Source: Nocardia cerradoensis NBRC 101014
Lineage (GTDB): Bacteria; Actinomycetota; Actinomycetes; Mycobacteriales; Mycobacteriaceae
Length of the DNA: 64,000 nt
Direction: 5' to 3'
Assembly: GCF_000308535.1 (NCBI RefSeq)
Contig: NZ_BAFW01000016.1
Coordinates: 1 to 64,000 of the forward strand
Each line of letters starts with the position of its first letter. Positions within the stretch are counted from its first letter, which is position 1. The position numbers and the translations under genes are program-made. The notes beneath the pieces are model-generated. The model did not search any database, was not told where the DNA came from, and saw only the letters and a program-made list of their open reading frames with translations. Positions 45,257 to 54,842 of the stretch are shown here, piece by piece.

Positions 45257-46063
45257 TGCGGCACGGGCGAACTGCGCATGCGTCGTGGTGGGCCGCACGA
45301 GCGAACCGAGCGGAACGTGGTAGGCGAGCGCGAAGGGGATCGGACCGCACAGGCCACGGCCGGCCGGCAGCCGCAACTCGCTCACCGCGCTGATCGCCGG
45401 GTTGCGACGCGGCAGTCGCGCGGCCTGACGCGCCGTCAGGTGGAACGGCATGGGCGGCCGCGGGGAGTCGCTGTCCTGGTGCGAGCGCCTGCGCAACCAG
45501 CCCGGAATCGTGTCGAAGACCATCTCCCCGCCCGGAAAGGCGTGCGCACACCTATCTATCAAGCCGAGCGCGTCTGCGGGCTGCAGGTACCCCAGCAGTC
45601 CCTGCGCGGTGATCAAGATCCCGTCTTCGGCATCGACGCGCCCGATCCAGCGGGTGTCCAGTACCGAGCATCCCATCACCTCGGCGCGAGCGTCTTTCGG
45701 CATGACCTGCTCACGGACCCCGATGACTCCGGGCAGATCCACCGACAGCCAGCGCAGCGAATCGGAGTTGCTACGCCAGAATCCGGTTTCGAGCCCGTCG
45801 CCCAGCGCCACGACGACACCTCGCGGATGCCGGCGGGCGAAGTCGGCGACGGCACGATCGAAGCACAGTGGCCGCAGCGCGTGCGATTGCCGTATCCGCC
45901 CGAATTCACCGAAGTCGTAGTCGATTCGCCGATACGCCTGAATCGCGACCGGATCGACGATCAGTGGGCGCGGCCGCATCGCCGCATGTGCGCGGTCTCG
46001 CAACGTCCACAGAGTCGTCGCCGAGATCTGATCGAGGGTCACCGTCACCTTCCGTTCGGACAT
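45245..46063 (-). CDS. Class I SAM-dependent methyltransferase (LCM / TcmP-like family)
   Basis: A 272-residue methyltransferase of the leucine carboxyl methyltransferase fold. The SAM motif is VVVALGDGLETGFWR (relatives have LGAGLDTR), followed by WLSVDLPGV with the acidic ribose-binding residue and LITAQGLLGYL. Such enzymes O-methylate small natural products in actinobacteria. Start ATG 46063 has GAGGAA on the minus strand; an in-frame ATG at 46240 would run into the NRPS gene and is rejected. It is divergent from the NRPS with 104 bp between starts, so a shared promoter region and a tailoring role are likely but unproven. Confidence 0.88.
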   Translation of the reverse strand: MSERKVTVTLDQISATTLWTLRDRAHAAMRPRPLIVDPVAIQAYRRIDYDFGEFGRIRQSHALRPLCFDRAVADFARRHPRGVVVALGDGLETGFWRSNSDSLRWLSVDLPGVIGVREQVMPKDARAEVMGCSVLDTRWIGRVDAEDGILITAQGLLGYLQPADALGLIDRCAHAFPGGEMVFDTIPGWLRRRSHQDSDSPRPPMPFHLTARQAARLPRRNPAISAVSELRLPAGRGLCGPIPFALAYHVPLGSLVRPTTTHAQFARAAAQP

Positions 46064-46167
46064 GAGTTCCTCGCTGGTGCAATCAGGCCGTCGGTTTCGG
46101 AGTATTCCACATTCGCTGAACGCGCGACCTCGCGACGGTGCTCGTTCCGATGCGAAGGGATGAGCGC

Positions 46168-49100
46168 ATGACCTGCGAGGATCCGACTGCGAGCCCGGCG
46201 TCCGCGTCTGGTCTGCCCCCCGGAGCGTTCGAGCTGTCACCGGCCCAGGCAGGTCTGTGGCATGCCCAGCAGCTTCTGCCGTCGGTGCCGCTGTGCGTCG
46301 CTCAAGTTCTCGAGATCGACGCCGAACTCGATGTGGCCCTCCTGCAACGGTGTGCCCTCGTCGCCGGGCATGAGCTGGCGTCGCCGTTCCTCACTTTCCT
46401 GCGCCACGACGGCCGGATCGTCCAGCGGGTGGACCACAGCTTGCAGCGCACGATTCGGATCGACGATTTCAGCGAACGTCGCGACCCCCCAGCAGCCGTC
46501 CGGGAATGGATCGACGCCGATCTCCGCGCGCCCATCGACCTCCTCGTCGATGAGCCGGGGTGCTCGCACCTGTTCCGAGTCGGTCGGCACCATTACTGGT
46601 GGTATTCGCGCGCGCATCACGTGGGCATCGACGGCATCGGCGCGATGATCCTGTTGCGCCGCACCGCCGAGCTGTATTCAGCGGCGTGCACCGGAACCGA
46701 AGCTCGGCCGTCGGGCGCCCTCGCGCTGCCGGACATCGTCGCCGGCGAGTGCGCCTACCGTCGTTCGGCACGCGCCGAGCGCGACCGTATCTACTGGCAG
46801 GAGTGCCTCGCCGGGCTTCGTGCGGTGCCCTCGCTCAGCGGCCGGGTGGCCCCGCCGCGCGCCGTTCCGCTCGCCGCGCGTGGCGTACTGCCCCCCGAGT
46901 CCGAGGACGCGTTGTCGGCGGCCGCCGGTCGTTTCGATGCGCAGACTCCCGTGCTCATCGTGGCGACGGTGCTCGCCTATCTCGCCCGGATGACGGGGCG
47001 CGTGACGTCGTCGTCTCACTCCCGGTCGCTGCCCGGACCACCGCGGCGTTGCGTCGCTCGGCGGGCATGGTGGCGAATATCGTCCTCCTGCGTGCACACG
47101 TCGATCCGGATACGACGGTCGCAGACCTGGTCCGGCAGGTGCGTCTGGCGGTGACCGGCGCGCTACGCCACCAGCACTACCGGCTCGAGGACGTCCGGCG
47201 CGACCTGGAGCCGGCACTCGGCGGCCATGGTGCGCTCGGGCCGGTGATCAACCTGATGCTCGTCGATGAATCGCTGCGGTTCGGTGGCGAGCCCGTCGGC
47301 GTGAAGGTGCTGCCGGTAGGTGTCGTCGAAGACGTGGCGTTGAATGTCTGCCGATTCGGCGCGCACGCTCCCTTGCGCATCGACCTCTCGGGAAATCCGG
47401 CCCTCTACACCGACGCCGCCCTGTCCGAGCACCATGCCCGGCTCCTGAGACTGCTGGATGCGGTCGTGGCGGCCGAGCCCGATACGTTGGTGGGCGCCCT
47501 GCCGCTGCTCACGCCCTCGGACGAGGCGCATCTCCACGATCGCGCGAGGGAGCACGTCGAAGCATCTTCCGTCGCGCTGCTTCCCGACATCCTCGCCGAC
47601 GGTGCGGCACACGCCCGCGCGGCCGCGGTCGAGGCGGACGGTGTCCGGTGCGGGTACGCCGAACTCGATAACTTGTCCTCGCAATGGGCGCGTGAGCTCA
47701 TCGCGGCGGGGGCGGGGCCCGAGACTGTGGTGGCGGTGCTCGTCGATCGGTCGCTCGCTTCGGTCGTGGCATTCCGGGCCGTCGCCGAGACCGGCGCGAC
47801 GTGGATGCCGATCGACCCCGCGACTCCGGATGAACGGGTCGCCCGGATGCTCGCCGACGCTCGTCCGGTAGTCGGGCTGACCGTCGGCGACTACGCCGGT
47901 AGGCGATCCGGCGGGCTGCGGTGGATCGTCCTGGACGATCCGGAAACGTGCGCCCGGGTGCGCGCGCGTCCGGCCGCGCCGGTTCGCGATTCGGAGCGGA
48001 CCCGCCCGTTGCGCAGCACACACCCCGCCTACCTGATCTACACATCCGGCACCACCGGCTCGCCCAAAGGCGTGTCGATCACCCACCGTGGACTGGCGAA
48101 TCTGACTCGATACGTGGTGGCGCACTATCGGGTGCGGCCTAGTTCCCGCGTGTTGCTGGCGCACGCTCCCGGCTTCGACGCGGCACTGCTCGAACTGCTC
48201 GCCGCGTTCGGCGCCGGTGCCACCATGGTCGTCTGTCCGCCCGACGTCATCGGCGGCAGCGCACTCACCCGGCTGCTCTCGGACCGGCGGATAACCCATT
48301 ACCTGTCCACCCCGGCGGTGCTCGCGACAATGGATCCGGCCGCGCTGCCCGGGCTGGAGACGGTCGTCACCGGCGCCGAAGCGTGCCCGCGAACCATCGT
48401 GGCGGCGTGGAGCGACCGGCACCGGCTGATCAACAGCTACGGCCCGACCGAGACCACCGTCATCGCCACCCAAACCGAACCGCTCGGCGTCGACGGGCCG
48501 ATCACGATCGGCACACCCGCGGCCGGGGCGGAAGTGGTCGTGCTGGACCGGCGGCTGCAGCGGCAGCCGCGCGAGGCGAGCGGTGAATTGTATGTCTCGG
48601 GTCCAGGCATCGCCCGTGGGTATCACCGCTCTCCGGCCCTGACCGCCACCCACTTCGTCGCCGATCCCTACGGCCCCGCCGGAAGCCGGATGTATCGCAC
48701 GGGCGATCTGGCACGGCGGCGCCTCGACGGGGCTTTCGACTACCACGGCCGTGGTGACAGTCAGATCAGCCTGCGGGGTATCCGGGTGGAACCGCACGAG
48801 ATCGAATCCGCGTTGGCGGACGACCCACAGGTCGCCCGCGCGGCGGTGGCGATCCATCCCGGTCCCTCCGGTGATGTGCTCGTCGCCTACCTCGTCCCCG
48901 CCGGCGCCGAACTCGCCGCCGATTCGGTGCTCTCGCGCGTACGGCGGGCGCTGCCGCAACCGCTCGTACCGACCACTGCGATCGTGCTGCCGGAACTGCC
49001 GCGGACCGCCAACGGCAAACTCGATCGGGCCGCGCTGCCCGCTCCGGCGCTGTCCGCGGCGCGCTACCGTGCGCCACGGACCCCCACCGAGGAGGCGGTC

Positions 49101-52100
49101 GCGTCCACGGTCGCGCAGCTACTCGGCATCGCGCGGGCCGGGCGCGACGACGACTTCTTCGCCCTGGGCGGCCACTCGCTGGCCGCTACGCAACTCGCGT
49201 CCCGGCTGTCCGAATCCACCGGTGCGGTGCTCGGGGTGCGTGACGTTTTCGAGCATCCGACCGTCGCCGCACTGGCACGTCGTATCGATGAGGGATCCGA
49301 GGGCGCTGCGCTCGTACAACTCACCCGGCGAGATCCACGCCCGCGACGCATCCCGCTCGCGCCCGCGCAGCGACGATTGTGGATCGCCAACCAACGGGAT
49401 CCGGACAGCGCCGCGTACAACATGCCGTTCGCGGTCCGGTTGGACGGCTCGCTCGACACCGGCGCGCTGACCGATGCGCTGCGCGATGTGCTGGAACGCC
49501 ACGAACCGCTACGAACGGTATTCCCCGCCGATGCGCAGGGGCCGGCCCAGCGTGTCCTGCCGGTAGACGAGCTACAGCTCGAACTGTCCCCTCAGCCGAT
49601 CGCACCGGAGGAACTCGGCGCACGGCTCGAGGCGCTGGCGTCGGCGGGTTTCGACGCTTCGGTCGAGCCGTGTTTCCGGGTCACCCTGTTGCGGTTGGCG
49701 CCCTCCGCGCACGTGCTGGTGCTCGTCCTGCATCACCTGGTGGCCGATGGCTGGTCGATGGGGCCGCTGGCCCGCGATCTCGGCGCCGCGTACGCCGCTC
49801 GCTGTGCCGGGGACCGGCCCGGATGGTCCCCGCTACCGGTCTCCTATGCCGACTACGCCCTGTGGCACACCGATGTCCTCGGTGATGCGTCGAACCCGGA
49901 TTCCTATGGCGCGGAGCAGATCCGGGGCCGGCAGCAGCGACTGGCGGGCCTGACACCGGAGCGCGTGCCGGCTTCCCGTCCCGGCGCGATCCGTCGCACC
50001 GCTCGCGGAGACCACATCACAGTCGGTGTGGACCCGGTGTCGTGTCAGCGGCTGTCCCGCATCGCGCACGCCGTCGGCGCGACCGATTTCATGGCCTACC
50101 AGGCAGTGACCGCGGTGTGGCTGCAGCGCCTGTCCGGAGGCGGTGACACCGTCGTCGCCACACCGACCAGCGGTCGTGGTGATCGCCGGCTCGACGCGCT
50201 GGTGGGTATGTTCGTCAACACGATTCTGCTGCGCGCGCAGGTGAACCCCTGCGACAGTTTTCGCCGCGTACTGTCGCGAGTCCGGGACTTCGACATCGCC
50301 GCATTCGCGCAATCCGACGTTCCGTACGAACAAGTCGTCGCGGCGATCGGCGCGTCCGATATGCAGCCGGCGCAGACGATGCTGATCGTGGAAACGGCTG
50401 TCGGCGAGCAACCCACGCTTCCGGGGCTCCAGCTCACCGAGGTTCCCCTCGAATTGTCCGTCGCGCGGTTCGACCTCGACATCACACTGACCCAGCGGCG
50501 CGACTCCGCCGGGAACTTGATCGGCGTCGACGCGCGATTCGGCTACGCCGCAGACCTTTTCAGCCGGCGCACCGCCGAGGCGTACGCCCGTATGTTCGCG
50601 ACGCTGGTGACGACGCTGGCCGAAGACCCGGACACGGAGCTGAGCCGCCTCGCACCGGCCGCGTCGCCGGTCGCACCACCCGATCCGTCGCCTCCCGTCC
50701 GAACGCTGCCCGAACTGCTCGCCGCCGGCGCCCACCGAAACCCCGACGGACTCGCGATTCGAGATGGCGACCGCGCGCTGTCCTACCGCGCCCTGGAATC
50801 GCGGGCAGCCCGCGTGGCGCGCGAGCTGATCGAACTCGGCGTGGGGCCCGAGCAGATCGCCGCCGTCGCGATCCCCCGCAGCCTCGAATCGGTCCTCGCC
50901 TGGTGGGCGGTCACGATGACGGGGGCCGCAACGCTGATGATCGACCCCGACCAGCCCCGCGGGCGGATCGCGACGGTGATGAGCGACGCCCGACCGGTCT
51001 CCGGGGTCACCCTCGCGCGCCATGCCGCGGCTCTGCCGCAACCCGCCCGCGGCTGGGTGGTCCTCGACGATCCCGAGACCAGCGCGCATATCGCCGGCCG
51101 GTCCTCGGACGTGGTGACCGACGCCGAACGCACGGTGCCACTGCACGTCGATCACCCCGCCTACGTGACGTTCACCTCGGGCACCACCGGACGGCCGAAG
51201 GGGGTCACGATCACCCACCGCGGGCTCGCGGCCCTGACCGCGCATCTGACCGACCGCTATCGAGTCGGAGCCGACGCACGGATCGCGCACGCGCACGCAC
51301 CCGTCTTCGACGCCTCGTTGCTCGAGCTGTTCGCCGGATTGGGTTGCGGCGCAACCGTGATCGTCGTTCCGCCCGGCATCGTCGGCGGCGCCGAGCTGAC
51401 CCGGCTCCTCGCGCGCGAACGCGTGACCCACTACCTGTCCTCGCCGGTCGTGCTGTCCAGTCTCGACGCCGGACAGCTGACAGATCTTCGCACGGTGGTC
51501 ACCGGCGGCGAGCCGGTCGATACCGGGGTGATCACCCGGTGGGCACATCCGCGACGCCGTCTGATCAACAGCTATGGGCCGACCGAAGCGACCGTGGTGT
51601 CCACCCAGACCGAGCCGCTCACGCCGGGCGGGCCGGTGTCCATCGGGGCGCCCATACCCGGCGTCAGCGCCCTGCCGCTGGACAGGTGGCTCGCCCTGCG
51701 CCCGCCCGATGTGCCCGGAGAGCTGTATCTGGCCGGCCCCAGCCTCGCCCGCGGCTACCACCGCGACGCCGCCGCCACGGCCGCCCGCTTCGTCGCCAAC
51801 CCGTACGGCCCGCCGGGCAGCCGCATGTATCGCACGGGCGATCTCGTATGCCGCCGGCGCGACGGGAGACTGGACTACCACGGGCGGGTCGACAATCAGA
51901 TCAACCTGCGCGGGCACCGCATCGAGCCGGGGGAGATCGAATCCCTGCTCGCCGCCCATCCGCAGGTTTCGCGCGCGGCGGTCGCGGTGTACCACCAAGG
52001 GCTCCCCGACGCCCGACTGGTCGCGTATCTGGTCCCCGAAAACGGCGCGGTCGATTCGGAGGCCGTGCTCGCCAGGGTCCGCGAGTCGCTACCGAGCCAC

Positions 52101-53213
52101 CTCGTTCCCGCCGGTGCGTGCGTGGTCGCCGCCTTGCCGACCAATCAGGCCGGCAAATTGGATCGCGCTGCCTTGCCGGCACCCCCACCCGCGTCGGCGC
52201 GCCGGCCCGCCTGCGGCGATGTCGAGAAACTGGTCGTGCGGACCGTCACCGAACTACTCGGCGTCGAAGACGTCGCCGCGAACGACAACCTCTTCGCACT
52301 CGGACTTCATTCGCTCACCGCCACCGAACTCGCCGGGCTCCTGCGGGCGCGAACCGCGACGCCGATCACCGTGCGGGACATCTACACCCATTCCACACCC
52401 GAATCTCTTGCCGCACTTCTCGATCGAGATGTGGCCGCACCGGATGCGGCCGACCCGGATGCCGCCCTGCGCACCGTCCTGCCGATCCGCGCGGCCGGGA
52501 CACTACCGGCGTTGTGGTGTATCCACTCCGCGATCGGTCTCGCGTGGTCGTTCGCCGGCCTGACCGCTCACCTCGACCCCGAGACTCCGATCTACGGACT
52601 GCAAATACCCCAACTCACCGATCCCGCTGCCGAATTCGACGCCATCGAACAGCTCGCCGACCATTACCTGACCGAGATTCGGGCACACCAGCCCCATGGG
52701 CCGTACAGCTTGCTGGGCTGGTCGGTCGGCGGTTCGATAGCCCACGCGATCGCCGTCCGGCTACGGGCCGAGGGCCGATCCGTCGCGCTGCTCGCAATGC
52801 TGGACAGTGCGGTGCTGACGCATGAGGCCTTCGCGGACGACGCGCCGGACGCCGCTCGAATACGGCGCCTGCTGAACAAGTTCGCAGTACACACCGAATC
52901 ACTGGATGACCGACATCGTGAGGTGCTGTGTCGCACCGGTGTGCGCACGATCGACATGGCCCGGCGCTACAGTCCGGCGCGCTTTCCCGGCGATCTTCTG
53001 TATTTCGGTGCCGCCGGGCGGCCGGACGCCGATCTCGGCGTGAATTCGTGGCGGCCGTTCATCGGAGGAACCATCACCACACTGCGCGTTCCCGCAGACC
53101 ACGACGAAATGACGAGTGCCGCAGCCTTGGAATTCATCGGGCCGCAGCTACGGATGCACATGCCGCGCCACCCACACCGTGTAGATGGCCTCGACCCCGA
53201 GGAGACACCATGA
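46168..53213 (+). CDS. Dimodular nonribosomal peptide synthetase (C-A-T-C-A-T-TE) with apparent frameshift in the first C domain
   Basis: A roughly 2348-residue NRPS if one missing G is restored in GGGG at 46995-46998. The first frame reads a C domain with HHVGIDG, up to YLARMTG; the second frame resumes with RDVVVSLPVAART and continues to the end. Domains by base position: C1 46237-47470; A1 47578-49040 (YTSGTTGSPKG); carrier T1 49080-49290 (FALGGHSL); C2 49330-50640 (HHLVADG); A2 50700-52160 (FTSGTTGRPKG); T2 52210-52430 (FALGLHSL); thioesterase 52470-53200 (GWSVGG). No epimerisation or methylation domain is present. Both A domains give nearly the same pocket residues (DALLVGSVI and DALLVGSVV, final Lys in GKLDR). 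A C domain at the front implies a lipid or aryl starter or an upstream carrier protein. Start ATG 46168 follows AAGGGA. Confidence 0.92.
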
Positions 53214-53905
53214 CTACGCCGATAACCACACTGACCGGACATCGTTCCGGCATCGAATGGCTCAACCTGTTCGAGTCGGAACAGCCGGATCCCCGCGCGG
53301 CGCGGTTGGCGCAATGGTCTCGCGAGTATCTCACCGCACCGCACGAGGAACTCGGCAGACCGGGCGCCGTATGCCCGTTCATCAGCCAGGCAATCGCGAA
53401 GTGCCTGTTGTGGGCGACCTTCGTGGACGGTGATGTGGGCGCGCCGGCACTCGACGTCGTGGTCGACGATATGTACGACCGGTTCGTCCACCTCACGACG
53501 ATCTCGGATTGGAAGCGCCCGCACGCATTGATCACGGTGCTCACGGAACTGTCCGATCACACCGTCATCGACGAGGTCCACGCTGCCCGGAAGACGCAGT
53601 TCGTCGAGCAGGGGTTCATGCTGGGGCAGTTCTATCCCGGCTGCTCGCATCCCGGGCTGTGGAATCACGACTTTCACCCGCTGGACACGCCTTGGCCGAT
53701 GATCGTGGCCCGCAACATGATGACAACGGACCTGCCATTCCTGATCGCCCGACCGGACTGGTTGCGGGCCTATTTCAAAACCTTCGCCCCCGCGCTGCCC
53801 ACCGCCCTCCGATGTCGTCTGGCCGAAGATCTGTGCGACCACGGGGACGCGATCGCGGACATCACCGCCAATCACGCCCTCATCGGATCCGAATACGCCC
53901 GCTGA
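53210..53905 (+). CDS. Uncharacterised protein coupled to the NRPS (DUF6875-like)
   Basis: A 231-residue soluble protein with no recognised catalytic motif. Conserved-looking parts are ELGRPGAVCPFI (about residues 48-59), LGQFYPGCSHPGLWNHDFHPLD and PWPMIVARNMMTTDLPFLI, which I associate tentatively with the DUF6875 family. Start ATG 53210 overlaps the NRPS stop (ATGA) and has GAGGAG at 53199-53204, so it is translated with the NRPS and very probably belongs to the same pathway. Cys and His are prominent in the motifs; a metal or heme site is possible but not shown. The gene ends in a strong hairpin. Confidence 0.8.
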   Translation: MTTPITTLTGHRSGIEWLNLFESEQPDPRAARLAQWSREYLTAPHEELGRPGAVCPFISQAIAKCLLWATFVDGDVGAPALDVVVDDMYDRFVHLTTISDWKRPHALITVLTELSDHTVIDEVHAARKTQFVEQGFMLGQFYPGCSHPGLWNHDFHPLDTPWPMIVARNMMTTDLPFLIARPDWLRAYFKTFAPALPTALRCRLAEDLCDHGDAIADITANHALIGSEYAR

Positions 53906-53917
53906 CGGAGACCGCCG

Positions 53918-53951
53918 ACGCCGCGTCACGGGCGCGGGAGCGACGCGGCGT
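53918..53951. terminator. Terminator-like hairpin after the NRPS operon
   Basis: A perfect 10-bp stem, ACGCCGCGTC with GACGCGGCGT, and a 14-nt loop lies 12 bp after the stop of the NRPS-coupled gene, and also before the end of the convergent TetR gene. No U tract follows, as is common in high-GC genomes. It marks the right border of the NRPS transcript. Confidence 0.6.
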
Positions 53952-54082
53952 GGACACGCGCCGGCAACGATCGGGGAACGCGGGCGGCACTCGGCCGGCG
54001 CGCGGGTATGTGCCGTCGGCGGGGCACTATAAGGATGGGACCTGCGGTGACCAGCTCGCGCGGCGGTGTTCGCGCAGCGTGA

Positions 54083-54721
54083 TCAGCGGTGATGGCGGAG
54101 CAGTCCGGCGTCGTTGAGTACGACACGGACATCGTCTGCGAAGCCGGCGGTATCCGTGAGCCCGAAGGCGGCGTGCTGGAGGACGAAACCGTGGAGTAAT
54201 GCCATCACCACCCGGGCTCCGCGATCGGGATCCAGTTCGGTTGGCACGGTTCCCGCTCGCCGGCCGTTGCGGAGCGCGTCCGCGATGCGTTCGCGAACGT
54301 GCTCGAAGCCCACAGTGGCCTGCCGCCGCAGCCCCTCGTTGCGCAGTAGCTCGCCCCACGCCTGGACGGCACAGCGCAGAAGTTCGTCGACGGGGACGGA
54401 CTGGCCTGCCCCGTCGACAGCGAGCTCACCGCTCACCGGGTCGACCGCCGCCGCGACCAGATCGGCAACCGTGACGTCGGCTGCGTCGGCGAGCTGCTCG
54501 ACCGGGGCGAACATCACCCGGAAGGCGTCGCCGGCGATCTCGACGATGATCTCCTCCTTGCCGGTGAAGTAGCGGTAGGGAGCGCCCACCGAAACGCCCG
54601 CCTCGGCGGCGATGTCGGGCATAGAAGTCTGGTGGAAGCCGTCACGGGAGAAACAACGGCGAGCCGCCGCCACGATCTGCGCCCGGTTCGCCTCCCGATG
54701 CTCGGCGGTGATGCGTGGCAT
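54083..54721 (-). CDS. TetR-family regulator of the adjacent decarboxylase operon
   Basis: A 212-residue TetR regulator with helix-turn-helix IVAAARRCFSRDGFHQTSMP then DIAAEAGVSVGAPYRYFTGK (about residues 15-55). The C-terminal half is acidic and alanine-rich. It is divergent from the three-gene decarboxylase set, and the 121 bp between starts carry two copies of TGAAWRGTCATTC that are plausible operators. Start ATG 54721 is chosen since relatives begin about 10 residues before the first helix; the open frame to 54844 would cover the operators. Confidence 0.92.
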   Translation of the reverse strand: MPRITAEHREANRAQIVAAARRCFSRDGFHQTSMPDIAAEAGVSVGAPYRYFTGKEEIIVEIAGDAFRVMFAPVEQLADAADVTVADLVAAAVDPVSGELAVDGAGQSVPVDELLRCAVQAWGELLRNEGLRRQATVGFEHVRERIADALRNGRRAGTVPTELDPDRGARVVMALLHGFVLQHAAFGLTDTAGFADDVRVVLNDAGLLRHHR

Positions 54722-54746
54722 GAGGTCGCACTCCCTTCCATAAAAA

Positions 54747-54759
54747 TGAATAGTCATTC
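54747..54759. promoter_or_regulatory. Candidate TetR operator, copy 1 (TGAATAGTCATTC)
   Basis: TGAATAGTCATTC matches the second copy at 54797-54809 in 11 of 13 positions and is a partial dyad (TGAA with TTC). It lies 26 bp upstream of the TetR start codon, so it could control that gene, and just upstream of a TTGACG hexamer (54763-54768) facing the operon. Confidence 0.6.
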
Positions 54760-54762
54760 GCC

Positions 54763-54791
54763 TTGACGATAGCGGATGTCCTTGCCATCCT
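54763..54791 (+). promoter_or_regulatory. Candidate promoter for the decarboxylase operon
   Basis: TTGACG (54763-54768) and CATCCT (54786-54791) are spaced 17 bp, facing the operon start at 54843. The -10 match is weak. The location between the two candidate operators, with copy 2 just downstream, fits a TetR-repressed promoter. Confidence 0.35.
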
Positions 54792-54796
54792 GAAAG

Positions 54797-54809
54797 TGAA
54801 AGGTCATTC
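54797..54809. promoter_or_regulatory. Candidate TetR operator, copy 2 (TGAAAGGTCATTC)
   Basis: The core lies in a longer dyad GTGAAAGGTCATTCAC (54796-54811), whose 5-bp arms GTGAA and TTCAC are perfect inverted repeats. It sits 34-47 bp before the first operon start codon, downstream of the candidate -10. Centre-to-centre distance to copy 1 is 50 bp. Confidence 0.65.
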
Positions 54810-54842
54810 ACGGAAACGCCGTCAAGGAAAGTAGGTCCTGCC

